A stretch of 64,000 nt of DNA from Lucifuga dentata (taxonomy: Eukaryota > Chordata > Actinopteri > Ophidiiformes > Bythitidae), in assembly GCA_014773175.1 (NCBI GenBank), contig VXCM01000763.1:1-64000 (forward strand), in the 5' to 3' direction. Below the pieces are notes generated by a model. That model searched no databases. It worked only from the letters and a program-made list of their open reading frames with translations, and was not told the origin of the DNA. Of this stretch, positions 50,920 to 63,730 are shown piece after piece (within the stretch, counting starts at the first letter, position 1; each line of letters opens with the position of its first letter). A program made the translations under genes and the position numbers.

Positions 50920-51370
50920 GCATATTTACACACAACTGGCACTTTATCTTTTGCTTATACGTGCATAATGGCGCATTCAGAGATTACTCGTTAATAAATA
51001 ATCAGGTTGTTTTTTTTTTTATCGCAGTAACTGTTGCTGCCACGTTAATTACATCAATTGCATAATTAGAAGGAACGATCGGACTTTTAATTGCACAAAT
51101 AATAATAAATAATAAAGTTTGACAAGTCGTTTTATCCTGGATGAAAAGCTGCCAGCATGTCACACAGGCTGTAACTCCCCCTGACACACCTCCTCCATAT
51201 TGGAAAAACAAGTTTATGTGCACTATCCAAGAGGCAAGAACAGATGATTTGATGACGCAAACGTGTCAAATATTTCATATCTGCCCAGTTTGATTCTTTA
51301 TATCGCTAAAGAAATCCTGATCTGCAGATATAATAAGTTTAAAGTCGAGGTTTAAGCGGTCATTACGCAC
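47702..51370. other. Presumed first intron of the 85-aa gene: repeats, no exon seen
   Basis: Contains a (TG)n run at 50015-50058, CA runs near 49681-49705, 49829-49848 and 50563-50601, and a (CT)n run at 50879-50915. No conserved frame is apparent. Confidence 0.5.
50879..50915 (+). repeat. (CT)n microsatellite
   Basis: About 18 uninterrupted CT units. The Arg-Glu frame on the other strand is a repeat artefact. Confidence 0.95.
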
Positions 51371-51597
51371 CTGGAGAAGTGAATAAGTTGTGGAACAGGA
51401 TTCTCTTAGATAAGCAGAAGATCAGCTCCAAACGGACTATTCAGTCTTCCTTTGCGTTTTCTTGGCGTTTCTTCCGGCATTGAAGTGGTCTTCGGTACCG
51501 TGCGTTTCTCCCGTGCGCGTCCGGTACGTGCGTCCTGACGCGCCCGCAGACCGTGCGGAAAGATTTGTGTGGCGCGGAGCGACTCGACTTTAAATAG
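51371..51597 (-). promoter_or_regulatory. Candidate promoter and non-coding first exon for the 85-aa gene
   Basis: CpG-rich sequence carries a minus-strand TATA-like box at 51588-51597 and a splice donor (CAG|GTGCGT) about 190 bp further on. The nearest unassigned minus-strand acceptor downstream is that of the 85-aa gene. The link is inferred. Confidence 0.4.
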
Positions 51598-51683
51598 CAA
51601 ATCCCTGGAGCAGGCATGCTCACCAGACACGCCCCCTCTCCCTCCTCTCTCACTCCATCTCATTTTGCATGCCACCCCTCACG

Positions 51684-51709
51684 CACACACACACACACAC
51701 ACACACACA
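51684..51709 (+). repeat. (AC)n microsatellite
   Basis: About 13 AC units, just upstream of the candidate promoter at 51.6 kb. Confidence 0.95.
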
Positions 51710-51947
51710 GTGACACATTCACAAACACACACATACCTACAAACACACTTTCTCCTGTAGGCTCTGCTCTGCTTTGCCTCTATATCATCCAACATTTGTT
51801 GATGCGAAACACGTAAGAAATAGATTGTAGTGTAAAATATAGTTGTGCACGTGATTCATAAAGGATGAGGTCATATGTAGTCATAGCTAAATTATATAAA
51901 ATCGCCAGTCAGGTTTCTTTGAACGCTAAAACTGCCATCAGTAAGGA

Positions 51948-52515
51948 TTAAAGGACCATACCATCCATTTTGCATGTTTGAGCCTAATATATTAAATTTT
52001 CATACATGTAACGTTACAGGTTTTTTTCCTACCTTCCAGACCGCCATTGGGTTTCATTTCATTCTGGTACGCTATTAAAATCAACTTGTCGATACTGGAA
52101 GCGTTCTTGGGATAGGTAATCCATCATTGCAAACAAGACGTATATTCAGGGTTTTTTTTTTCGAAGTTTCATAATTTTAGTGTTTAAGCACAATAAAGAA
52201 GACCTGCATTTATCAAAAAATTGAAATGACCGTGACTTCATAAGGCTGCATAACTATTAGCAGACGAAACATCGATTTTTAAGGTGGGTGTATCNGACCG
52301 TGACTTCATAAGGCTGCATAACTATTAGCAGACGAAACATCGATTTTTAAGGTGGGTGTATCACTTTAATATTTGATTTTGAGATTTTACAAAATATCAG
52401 GAAAGCTGAAATACAGTTTTATCCTTTGGGAAATGGTTGCCAGTAACATAACATGTATGAAAATTGAATATATTAGGCTCAAACATGCAAAATACCTGGT
52501 ATTAAATACCCTTTA
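51948..52515 (+). mobile_element. TTAA-type MITE, copy 2
   Basis: Bounded by TTAA at 51948-51951 and 52512-52515. The inverted ends share TTTTGCATGTTTGAGCC and GGCTCAAACATGCAAAA. The interior has a 67-bp block (52228-52294) repeated at 52296-52362 across N at 52295, an assembly duplication, so the true element is about 500 bp. Confidence 0.8.
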
Positions 52516-53080
52516 ATCAAATTAGAGGACCATACCAGTGGTTTTGCATGTTTGATTTAAAATTTAATGAATTATTCACTTTACCTGCAGTGCAAAGTTT
52601 GTGCTCATTTCACAAAATTTGACTGAGACTTTGCTGTTGGAGCGATGAATGATGGCTCAGGTTATCCTGTTAGAATGAGATGGTTTCAGTCTGAATTGGA
52701 TCAAACCTGAGAAGAATTAGTCACATATGCTTCCTGAGACAGATGACGTGACAGTGAAAACCTTCAATATTGACATCATTCCTACTACTTGAGGCTCAGA
52801 GGCTGTACAGTATGTCTGCTAAATTTTATGGATCTCTTTTTTCTGTGTATTCTTATGTGCATATACTGTACAAATGAATTATTCCAGGAAAGTAGAGGTG
52901 TGGCCACATTCGTCTGTCACCCATCGAACCCGCAAATTGTTTCAGCAGTTTTCAGGATCGCGGGACATGCAACCACATCCTGGAAGTGTTGCAGGTTCAC
53001 CTCACAGTTACATCAAATCAAACATCAGCCAAGTTCAACGGCCAACAAAGTCAAATGACAAAATGACAAATGACGACATC
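52516..53080. other. Short MITE end fragment, then unique sequence
   Basis: AGGACCATACCAGTGGTTTTG at about 52526 is a second solitary MITE end directly beside copy 2. The rest shows no gene or repeat I recognise. Confidence 0.45.
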
Positions 53081-53601
53081 TTAAATTGTATACCGATGAT
53101 TTTACATGTTTAAGCCCAGTAAATACTGCCCGTATACATGCATTTGCCAACACATAAAAGAGATTTTAGTTTTCCTGTCATTTTGCCCGATCCCGTAATA
53201 CTTCAAAGTCAAATGTTCAGTGATACATCCACCTTAAAAATCAAGGTTTCACCTGCTAGCACGTATGGCTGAATTTAAAAGAGACAGCCATTTTTAAATT
53301 TCTCGGTAAAAGCCATCTTCTCGTGACATACATTTTCTCCTGTGCAGCTCCATATTGGACTGTTAAATACAGGTACTTAGACAAAACTACAGATGTTGTG
53401 TTTTCTGTGATGGATTATTCATCTCAAGCACGTTTCAAGTCTCTACAAGTTGATTTTAATATTGTACTGAAATGAACTGAAGCCAATGGCAGTCTGGAAG
53501 GTAGCGGAAAAACAATTCTAATATTTACCGCTGCAGTAGTAGCCTATGTTTTGGGAAATAGTTGTCAGGCAAACACACAAAACCACCAGTATGGTCCTTT
53601 A
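53081..53601 (+). mobile_element. TTAA-type MITE, copy 3
   Basis: TTAA at 53081-53084 and 53598-53601. It has the same internal order as copy 2 reversed: a decayed terminus, CACCTTAAAAATCAAGGTTTC, then GATGGATTA and TGAAGCCAATGGCAGTC. More diverged than copies 1 and 2. Confidence 0.75.
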
Positions 53602-54129
53602 AGTTCTCGAATGCCTGCTTGAACTCTTTCTAGGATCTTTAATGGTGTACCATGCTAATGGCTGCAGCATTTATGGCAGACGGTGAATTTGCTTGTGTTG
53701 TGTGTGTGTATGTGTGTGTGTGCGCCCATTGGATGGTTTATTGCTGTTTATTGGCCTCGCTGCGCTTTGTGTCTTAAGGATTATGGAGGCACCTCGCTGC
53801 ATGCAGGGATTTGGTCTGATGGAAATTTACCCAGATGAGTTGAAGGAGGGAGTGTGAGCCTGTGTGCTGATCACCCAGGAAACGCTTCAGCTAACGGCAA
53901 ACGCATTTCTAAAGCTGCTGCTGGAACTGAATGTTACCCACGTGTAGTTGAGCCATTTTCACATGGGATTATTTGTGGGAAATTACAGTTTGATCAGTCT
54001 TTTACTCGATGTTATACTGTCTGAGTTTGATCTATTATCATCTCCATGAACAGTCCAAGAAGTACTCAAGTTGATTTTATGGCATTTCACGAAATCAACA
54101 CAAAAATATAATTTATGGACCATTGATGG

Positions 54130-54215
54130 AGTTTCATAGGCAAGGCAAGGCAATTTTATTTATACAGCACCTTAGGTCACATAGGTCATTCAAAGTGCTT
54201 TACAGAGCGAAGATT
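54130..54215 (+). repeat. Dispersed teleost repeat (GGCAAGGCAATTTTATTTATACAGC type)
   Basis: AAGGCAATTTTATTTATAC followed by TTCAAAGTGCTTTACAGAG is a very common teleost interspersed repeat, probably a retroelement 3' end. No coding potential. Confidence 0.6.
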
Positions 54216-54909
54216 CAAGAAAAAATGAAAATTAAAAACTAAAAATAAATAAAATGATTTAAGTACAGACAAAATTATACATTTACAGACAATTTAAGAT
54301 AGAGTAAATTTAAAAAAAAAAAATCATAAAAGCCAATTAATTAAAAGCAGTCGACTAAATACATCATAGACCAAAAACAACTAGTGTATAGAATTTGACA
54401 AACTGGATTAGATTAAAAAAAAACAAAAACATTTTGTTAGTTTTTTTTTTTTTTTTTTTTTNAATTTTTTTTTTTTTTTTGTTGCAACAGATTCCAAATT
54501 TGCACTGTTTGAATTTCGGTTGCACGCTCACAGTCGACCCTGTGCTCTCACACACTCGTTCCTCTCCTTGTAAGGTGAGGAGTGTCACTGCCAGCCTGGC
54601 GGTGTCCCTAAAATGATCACAAGGCAAGTAACTTCCTGTGAGTGTGTGACGAGGTTCAGATATCACAAAGTAAACCTCTCCCACCGGCCCACTCTCACAA
54701 CAGATCGTTTTGGCTGCATGGCGAGTGGAAACTTACATTGTCATTAATACTGACATCATCCCTTGTGAATCTTTGCCACTTGGGCTATTTAGACCCTCAG
54801 TGCTGCTGTTCCAGACTGAGAGACAAGAATAGAAGCGCGAGGACGAAGAGAGAAACAGAAAGAGCAGGAAGGGAGAAAGAGGGAGTGATGGTGACAACAC
54901 CTTCTGTCA

Positions 54910-54916
<7 letters not shown>

Positions 54917-54948
<32 letters not shown>
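54917..54948 (+). repeat. (AC)n microsatellite
   Basis: About 16 AC units without interruption. Confidence 0.95.
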
Positions 54949-54950
<2 letters not shown>

Positions 54951-55090
54951 CTCTACTGGTGGAAAAACTACTCAAATCCTTGGAAAAAGTAGAAATACCT
55001 CAAAAGGAAAATGTTCAGTTTAAAAGAGAAGTCATGCATTAAAAAATGAAAGCATGGATGTTCTGGCTGTTGCAGCTCTGCATTGTTCAT

Positions 55091-55124
55091 TCATCCATCC
55101 ATCCATCCATCCATCCATCCATCC
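55091..55124 (+). repeat. (ATCC)n microsatellite
   Basis: Eight ATCC units, immediately before an L2-like retroelement fragment; such tails often mark retroelement 3' ends. Confidence 0.95.
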
Positions 55125-55129
55125 CTTAT

Positions 55130-55465
55130 CCAATTTCTTGGTCATGGAGGCATCATGCTAAACAATCTGTAGCCCAAATGTCCCTCTATAACCACCTTTT
55201 CCAGCTCTTCCTGAAGGATCCCAAGACATTCCCAGTCCAGATGGGATATATAATCCCTCCAGGATATTCTGGGTCTGCCCTGTTGTCTTCCTCCAGTTGG
55301 TTGCTCCCAAAATACCTCCCAGAGAGCATCCAGGAGGCATCCTAATTATGCCTAAATCACCTTAGCTACTTCCTTTCCATAGAAAGGAGCAGTGGTTCTA
55401 CTCCAAATTCCCTCCCGATGTCCGAACTCCTCGCCCTTTCCCTAAGGGAGAGTCCCAGTCAACCA
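55130..55465 (-). mobile_element. Fragment of an L2/CR1-like LINE
   Basis: Words such as CCCAGTCCAGATGGGATATA, TCTGGGTCTGCCCTG and CCAGGAGGCATCCTAATTATG, and the end CTAAGGGAGAGTCCC, match a retroelement coding/3' segment widespread in teleosts. It is degenerate, with no intact frame. Next to it is an (ATCC)n tail. The assignment is recognition from memory. Confidence 0.6.
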
Positions 55466-56053
55466 GCTTATTTTATGAGGAAGATTGTGAGCTTGGTTTG
55501 GTTTAATTGCTAACTTTACACTGGGAGTTTATTGTGGAAGCTAGGTGTGGACGTAGAACTGTGTGTAGACTCACACCCAAGTAATGGCGTAGACATCCAG
55601 CCTAATTTGAGGGATTTCTGCAGGGATTTTTTTTAACGCTTGCCAACTTTGAAGGTCATCTGCAGAATGGTTCCAGTAAGAGATGTAAGTACATACTGTC
55701 TTGCTGAAGGGCACTTAAGCAGGACAGATTCGGCCTATAGAGAGGTCAGGCTGAGTCCTCAACACTTTTTGGTGCAAGATGTAATCAATATTTCAGGGAT
55801 TAAAATTAGAAGAGGAAATCAAATCCGTGCAGGATCAAACCAGTCTGGACCTCCTGTGTGTGTGCAGCCAGTGTTTACTGCTCCCACCCTCCCTGTTTTC
55901 TCTTTCTCCATCTTCCTCCTCCAGAACGCAGGATGTTCTCACACTCATTGTTTTGTTGATATTGGCATATGTGCAGATCTGGACTGGGGCGGACTGGCTG
56001 AGGTCACTCGTGGTTGGTTTCAAACTCTGCTGTAGCCTGGGGACATGTCACAT

Positions 56054-56085
56054 CTCCTCCTCCTCCTCCTCCTCCTCCTCCTCCT
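56054..56085 (+). repeat. (CTC)n microsatellite
   Basis: About ten CTC units; poly-Leu or poly-Pro frames here are artefacts. Confidence 0.95.
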
Positions 56086-56359
56086 GCTCTGTGTGTGTCA
56101 TTATGTCAAGCCTCTTCATCATCCTGCGTTTGGACTGCAGCCTCTTTTCAGGTCATCAAGAGAAATTCCTTTGAATTTATTGCTCTCAGCAGTTACAGTG
56201 ATTGATTCTGAAGTACGTGGGGGCGGAGCCTAATTAAAGAGGTTATATTCTGCTTACTATGAGAGCCAGCTGGTAATGCTGGATGAAATAAATGGACAGT
56301 CTGAGTGTTGTTTTTTTTTCACTTTCCTCAGCCTCTTCTGGGAAAAATATCTCCTGGAG

Positions 56360-56595
56360 AAGACAAGTTTTATTGAGAAATTAAAAATGACCATGACTTC
56401 TACATTCTAACTTAAATGTTAAAAGGCAAAACATTGATTTCTGACCATTTTATTTTGCAAGATTAGGGGCTTTAGGGGAAAAAATACATGAAACCTAAAA
56501 TATGATTTTATGCTTTGGGCAATGGTTGGCAGTAACGTAAAGTCTATGAGGGTGTTGGGCTCAAACATGCAGAATCACTGGTATGATCCTTTTAA
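56360..56595 (-). repeat. Partial TTAA-type MITE, copy 4
   Basis: Only one half remains: GACCATGACTTC, then CAATGGTTGGCAGTAACG, GGGCTCAAACATGCAGAATC and TATGATCCTTTTAA. TTAA is at 56592-56595. Confidence 0.6.
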
Positions 56596-58426
56596 ACCCT
56601 TCAGCTCCATGCAGAGCACAGGGATTCCCACAGACATTCACACACTGCTATTCAGCAGTGATGTAAAAAGTGAGGAGATGTCTTGTTGGTAATGTCCGGC
56701 GAGTCGCAGCTCAGCAGGATTTTTTGCAGAGGGTCACGTCTTAGATGCATGATTGTAGTGCAAACAGGTACAGTCAGCATCTTTAAACAGCTGTTACCAT
56801 GGCAGAAACTGCTGATATCTGATTGTTCTCAGACTGCAACACATTTCAAGAAGAGGCAAAGAAGATTCACCAGATATGAATTTTTACTATCATCCCACAT
56901 CAAAGCAGACGTGTGTGAAGGAACGGCTGGCAGACCTGCTGAAAGCTGAATTGCTTGTGTGTTTCTCTGCCTAATTTGTGGCTTGTTGTTCTCCTTGCAG
57001 TTGGCATAATTACTAGGTGGTGTTACTGGCTGTTGGACTTTGCTGAGTTATCATCACTCAAGTGTTTTCCGAGCTGGAACTCTTCTTGGGCCTCGGATAC
57101 CAGCATGGCTGTTGATTGTAAAGGGTTTTTTTTTTTTTTTTTNGGTTTTTTTTTTTTTTTTTAATTTTTGAATTATTCTGGTCATTTCCAGCCATTTCTG
57201 CTGCAGATGGTGTGTGTTTGTCTCTTTGTCGTCAGCCAGGCCTGGAAGGGAAGGAATCAATTTTGGGAAAGGGTAGGTTTCTAAATAATGGCCTCACCAT
57301 GGAGTCTAAATGAGTGCATCAGAGGTAAACAAGAGAAATGTCTTTCTGCTCGAATGACTCCGTTGACATGATGTTGTCCATTGTCCATGACACCATTAAA
57401 AATACTTTCTCTGCCTCTTTGCAGCTACGATTTGCAGGAGAAATAGCTCAGAAGCCTTTCTCTCTATCCACTTTTCTTTTAGTCCAAGTTCTTCTCACTT
57501 ATCCTCCTTCCTCTTTTGCATTAAATAACAGAAATGCACAACAGTAGCCATTTAGTCAGCTCAGGACTCAGCTAATGTCATATTCTCATGTTAAAACTTT
57601 GATTCTAATCCAATTTATCACTTTTTTAAACACCATGTAAATGCCACAATCAGATCAAAATCAGTATAAATTGATGTGGGTATGCTCAGAGTAACAGACC
57701 TAGATTATGCAATTGTAAATTCATTTGTTTAAGCATGTAAACACTCCGCTGGCTTACAGTCGGCGTAAGCATTCTGCACGTGTGTTTCCTCATCTGGTGT
57801 GTTTTCTCTTGCAACTGATGCAGCAAAGATTCATGTATGATTCCTATTTTTGCAAGGAAATTATCAGTTTACAAACCAAACCAAGAAGGGAAGTTGATTT
57901 TCTTTGTAAATCCACTTGGCTGCTCATGCAAACCTCATTTCTACCACGGCCGTTATTCATGTTATTGTCGTTCATGAAAACCTTTGACGTTATTAATGAG
58001 GAAGTCAGAGTAGTATTGAGCTGCATTGCTAAGGAGGTTTGACTGGCTTCAGGATATGGCTTTAAGCGATGGGATCTTTCGCTGGCTATATTTACCTGGG
58101 TGCAGCTCTGCAACAGGTTTTTAACTCGAAGATTAGGTAACAATTGCTACGCCCTTTCCAAGGCAACAAAAGCTTACAGGATTAACCTGAGTCAATGTTG
58201 ACAGGCGCTGGTCCAGATTTTGTACTGTTTATGCAGCCGCAGTCTTCATAGTGTCCACAGGGAGCATTCTGACTTTTGACTCTGTCTCAGTGCACAACAA
58301 GCCAGTTAGATCTGCCTGTCTGGCTGTGGCTCGGCGCAACATTCCAGCAGATTCCAGCAGTGATTCTGCTAAATCGTGCGGAAATTCCTCAACTGGGTTA
58401 TCAGACCAAATGAGAAGCAGTTACAA

Positions 58427-58460
<34 letters not shown>

Positions 58461-59960
58461 AGTGAATTAATACTCATATTTACTGTTTTTATTCACATCA
58501 TCTATCATTATTATTATGACAGTCCTGTGTAGAGTCCATAACCATCTAAGCTTATTTCTCATTCTGTAATTATTTCAAACAAGAATAAAAAAAAACACTT
58601 TAACTGGAATAAAATTCATACATATAAAAATAACGGAGTAAAGTTTTGATATAATTCAAAGACAGGACTGTGATTATGGCTGATGATGGAACCGGTGTGA
58701 GGAAAAAAAAAAGCATCAAACAGCATCAAAAGACGATTGCGTTGAAAAGGCGATTGCTGCACAGAGAAGTATCTCAGTATGAACTTTGGCTTTCAGAAGA
58801 AATGTAGAAATGCATCATGGTCCGTCTGACGAGCGGGTCACAGCACGGCGAGCTCCACTTTCACAGTCCACTTTCATCCTGCAAACAGGACAGAAGTCAC
58901 ATGTTCATTTCGTGTGTCGGAGGAGAGCAGGAGGAGAACAGGAGGAGAGCGATCGCACGACTGAGACAGCTGTTAATAAATACGAGCATCTTGGTAATGT
59001 GTAGTGCATGGTACACACACGCACACATCCAAAGTGTGTGTTGAGGGATTTGAGAGCATTTCTACATGTGCTTGTGGCCCAAACTTTTTTTTGAGTCATC
59101 ATCATGCGCAACCATGCACTTAACCTGAGCAAAACTTCAACCTGCGCTGTTATTTCTGCTGGTTTAGAAGCAGGACGGTCCACTTTGGACTTTGGATCTG
59201 TTGCTTCCAAGATGCCAGTTTTTACTTAACATCACTGTCAAATCAGTCATCATTACATTATAACCAATAGTTCTTTCCAGAGTCGCAGGAAGAACTGGAA
59301 AACTTGAAGGTTTTGATCTCAGGTTTTACTCTTAGTTTTCCACTTGGATTTGGAGTTTTCTGGACAGTTACTGACTTATGAGTTCTTCAAAATGAGTGTA
59401 ATTTCCCACGGGTGTTGGAGCAATTTTCCTGTTTAGTGGTGCTACAATCCCAGTGCAACCAATCTCCCCGCTTCCTGGCACCCATGCACGCAAACACAAT
59501 CACACTACGCACAGAAAACCTTTTCCTTTTCCTGTTTTGGCTGTGATAAAGTCCAAGCGATGCAATCCAAATGCAGAGGTGAAGCCACATTGTAGAAAGC
59601 TGATATACGGCTGAGTTATAGTTGACTCGCTTCCAGTACAGAACGTTTATTAGTTCATATTGGTTTGGTCCCGTTTGATATAATTGTTTAAATTTTATTG
59701 CTTCCTCCTCCTATGATTTTTCTAGATCCTTTATAGTTTCATGACCTCACAACTACAATTTATGACCTTTTGTGTGATTTATCACACGTGTAGATTTCCT
59801 TCTCTATAGTTCCAGTTTCTAAGCAGGCATACTTAATATTTTGTATTTATAGCAAATAGTTTAAAATCATATATTAATGTTTAATAGATCTGTAAAAAGC
59901 AATACATTAAGAGCAATTTTGGTTTCTGAGTTGTGAAAAATGTCTTTGGCTGATGTATTT
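56596..59960. other. Gene-poor stretch: no supported feature beyond simple repeats
   Basis: Contains poly-T around N at 57143 and a poly-A tract at 58431-58458. Frames are short, without splice or homology support. Confidence 0.45.
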
Positions 59961-59984
59961 CCTCCTCCAGCATAACATAACTAC

Positions 59985-60513
59985 TGTATACTATTACTAC
60001 TGGAGTGGCACATTTTAGAATTGTTTTTTCTACCTTCCAGACTGCCACTGGTTTCAGTTCATTCCAGTACGCTAGTGAAATCAAAGTGAAAAGTGCTTGA
60101 GATAAGCAATCTATAACAGTGAGCCAAATATTGCTTATTTTTTCTTGAAATTACATAATTTAACCGGTCCGACATGGAGCTGTACGGAAGGAAGTGTTTG
60201 ACTCCGCCCAGGAATATATTTCCTGAAGACGGGCTTTTACCGAGAAATTCAAAATGACCGTGCCTTCTAAATTTGAATTTAATTCGAATTTGAATTTCTT
60301 GAATTTAATTTATTTGAATTTAGCAGGAGAAGTTTTGAAGTTTTAGGGAGAACATTTGATTTTTGAGAGATTAAGGGATTTTGTAAAAGCAAGCAGGAAA
60401 ACTAAAATACAGTTTTATGTTTTGGAAAATGTTTGCACAAAGAAGCAATGTAATGTGTATGCAGGTAGTATTTATCGGCTCAAACATGCAAAATCACCAT
60501 TATGGTCCTTTAA
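59985..60513 (-). mobile_element. TTAA-type MITE, copy 5 (diverged)
   Basis: Right end TATGGTCCTTTAA (TTAA at 60510-60513) preceded by GGCTCAAACATGCAAAATC; inner block CTACCTTCCAGACTGCCA as in copy 2. The left terminus is degraded, and TTTGAATT repeats have expanded near 60270-60320. Confidence 0.65.
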
Positions 60514-60651
60514 CAACAAACTAGTATCTGTACTGTTACCATCGATTTGTATTTAAATACAATGCCAACGTGGAGTTGAACTATATTTTGCTCCACTATA
60601 CAATACTATACTTGATTGTGTTCCTATTCTATTGTTCCATATTGTATTCTA

Positions 60652-63297
60652 TTACTTTTGGAGAGTTGTGGGGGTCTCCTTTACCTCCTTCTTGTCCCGA
60701 CAGTCTCCACAGATGCAGCCCAGGCAGCCGTTGATCACCTGAATGCCACAGAGGACGAGCTGCAGGACCCCCATGCTCAGCAGTATGGAGAACAGAACCA
60801 CGTGCCACAGCACCGCATCTTTGGGGTACAGGCATTCCTGCCACAGAGTCTGGTTTGTCAGGTAGCTGCCGTTACCCCTGGGGGGGAAGAAAACAGCCAA
60901 TCAGAAGCTTCTGTAGGTTGGTGGATACACACAAACACACGTCTGAGAATAATGTGTGGCAGCTTGAATGTGGAGGACAGGAAGACAAATTGAGGGGGAA
61001 ATGTGTCAGGAAAGAGGAAAATGGGACAAATGAGGAAGAGGTTGTGGAAAATAGAAATAAAAGAGGAAGGGACAGGAAGTTTCTTTCCTTTTTGTTTTTG
61101 GAAAAAGTGACAGTATCTTTTAAAATGATTAATAGTAGAACATGAAAACGAATTCTGATCATTTCAAACAGAGATGGACTTCTGTATTTGATTGCAGTGT
61201 TGAGGTACTTTACTTGAGTATTTGCACTTTGTACTACTTTTGACATGGTAATCTAGTATGAAAGACTCTATCTAAAACCAGAAAACTCCCCCAAATTGGG
61301 GAAAATGAGGTTTTCTCTCGACATTTACCCAAAATACTTTCTTACTTTCATTTATGCAACAATTTTAATATAGTTTTTTTAAATGGAATATTTCTCCACT
61401 GTTTATTTATACTTTTACACAAGTAAGTGACTTCATCTGAACCTCTTAAAAGGGACAGTATATGTCCAAATAAACACAGGCAGAGAGGATTCTTTATATT
61501 TTGGAAATACTGGAAATTCAAGTATCAGCTTTGTTTTCATGGAAATATTTAGGAGTCAGGTTTTTGGCATTTTTGCTGTCCATACTTTATGTCCTACAAA
61601 AGAAAGTGTAAAAGAGAGAAACAGAGTGGAACACCAGATAAAAATTGAAACAGAAAAACAGGAACATGGTGGTTTCTGGAGGAAGGACGTGCTGAGGTAG
61701 AATATTAATATTCCAGCATGCATTGTGCAATCATCTATCAAACATGTAAACATTAATGCCCTTTAAACTGCGTACACTTTAACTACAGTTTTCCGATCAG
61801 CTGATTGGCCTCTGTGAGGTGATTCCCTTTTTCTTGGTGTCAGAAGCAAAATGTTTTGCTTGCTTCGGCTTGTAAAATACCTCAATGATGCCAAACACTT
61901 CCGCCCGCAGTCTTATTCACCCCGTTTGGCGAGTTATTAATGTTACACCGCCCTTTATTTTTACATTTTTCTGCTTTTGGATGTAACAGGATGAGAAAGC
62001 AGGTGATAGCTTCACTGTTCTTCAACTGAAGTGATCTGGAAAATCCTATTCTCTTCCTAACCATGACCTCTGACCTCTGATCAACAAGAGAAATTCCTTC
62101 AGGGATCAGTATGGTTTTACATTATTGTAGCTGACGTTTGAAATCAGAGTTTATAGAATGAGAGAAAGAACTTGAATAAAGACTAGGGGGCTTAATCTGA
62201 ATTTCCAGGCTTGTCATAACAGACTTTTCCATCTATTCCAGTAACAGAAATTGCTGGCCCACTCCACCACCTAGTGGATTTAAATATTATTACATTTTGG
62301 TATCAACATGGAGAAGTACACTGTTACTGTTGTCAAACAAAGATAAGGGCCCTTACACAGCAGCACTACTTCAAGAAAGAATGCAAAGGGTGATGTATGA
62401 GAGAGAGAATATATAGAAGGGTGTGTTTGTGTAGGTGTGTGTAGCATTTCTGTGTTTTTATGGTTTATTTAAATAGCACACCCACAATTTTTATTTTCTC
62501 TGTTATTTTGAACCTTGTATATGAGCAGATGTACGCAGAAAAATCCCTTCTCAGCATTTAGCCTTTTCTGCTCATTCATGCTACAGACTATTTTGTCTGG
62601 GCGCTCCAGCTCTGACCTTTGACCTTTGCAGTCATTGCGGCATAAAAGCATCACCTAAATACTGTGAAAATATTCATTTACATGTCTGTTGGCGGAGAGA
62701 CTTACGTGCCCAGGTCTTCAAAGGGGTACTCCCAGTTGCCACTGGCCACTCGGCACTTGGGTCCGATCGCCAAACCTGCCGAGGCGACGCTGGTGCAGTA
62801 AATCGCTCCAACCAGGCCGAAAGCAGAGGAGAACACCGAGTTCAACATCTGGAGTAGAGATGGGCGCACAGCGTGGATTTGTTATCTTGTTGTTGCCCAC
62901 TAGGAGGTGACAGGAGTCATTTTTTCTTTTAGCATCTAGGCCCTGCAAGTGGGACCCCTCTTCTGTGAATATTCCCAAGATTATGGATGGATTAGATTAT
63001 GGATTACATGTAAAATAAGGTTTGCTAACTCAGCAAAACCATTTTATTCATACTCAGGTACTATAAATGTAGTTGATTACCTTGTAATAACATTTTCATT
63101 GCCTATATTACACCTGTTCATCTTTCTGATATTACATTTCTCTTGTGTTTTCCTTTTACTACCCATCATTATCTGAATTGTGCTGACACCCATGTCATTC
63201 AAATGACTTTGCTCACCCGGCAACGGTTACCACAGCAACCTGCTCCGCAGCAACCCTTGCCCCCTGCCCTGATGGCCGAACAGCTTGGGCACAGCAT
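60652..63297 (-). CDS. tm4sf5: Transmembrane 4 L6 family member 5-like protein, 5' exon missing
   Basis: Three exons, 63297-63217, 62848-62706 and 60877-60652, join in frame and cover about 150 residues. L6-family proteins are four-span membrane proteins at the cell surface; TM4SF5 acts in adhesion and lysosomal arginine sensing. The intracellular loop [20 protein letters not shown] is diagnostic for TM4SF5. After it come the third span ([15 protein letters not shown]), an extracellular loop with [12 protein letters not shown] and two N-glycosylation motifs (NGS, NQT), the fourth span ([13 protein letters not shown]) and CGDCRDKKE. The exon encoding spans 1-2 should lie beyond base 64000. The last residues ([10 protein letters not shown]) assume no further splice at GAG|GTAAAG; if that donor is used the C-terminus differs. 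Confidence 0.85.
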
Positions 63298-63691
63298 CTG
63301 AAAAGTTGAAAGAAAGAGATTTTGAGTGCAGAGAGAGAGAGAATCACTTTAATGAAACTTTGAGAGCTTCTCAAAAGTATTTTGTGTGTGTGTGTGTGTG
63401 TTCTCTTATCTCTTAAACCAATATTTGTGAATTGTGAACCTGTAGTCTCTTGTCCCAGCAGGCAGTGACATCAGTGTGGGTGGGAAAGGACATAGTATCA
63501 CCAAAACTCTAATCACACTTTAGTCTCAAACTGCAATAAAATGGTGATAATGGTGATAATAATGATACACCCATAACAAGCCCTAAAGGCCTCACGGATC
63601 CATTGACGAGATTACACTTTTATGAATTATTTATTGTTCAGCTAGTAAGTTTTAAAATGTCAAGACAGTAGCAAATGGGTACAGTCAGACC

Positions 63692-63730
<39 letters not shown>

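Noticed and set aside
51406..51675. 89-codon minus-strand frame over the candidate 51.5-kb promoter
   Set aside because: It spans the TATA-like box and the presumed transcription start, is Arg-rich from GC content, and has a stop before the donor, so it fits 5'UTR and promoter better than coding sequence.
54642..56174. Frames of 99-131 codons at 54.6-56.2 kb
   Set aside because: They run through (AC)n, (ATCC)n and (CTC)n microsatellites and an L2-like fragment, without splice or family support.
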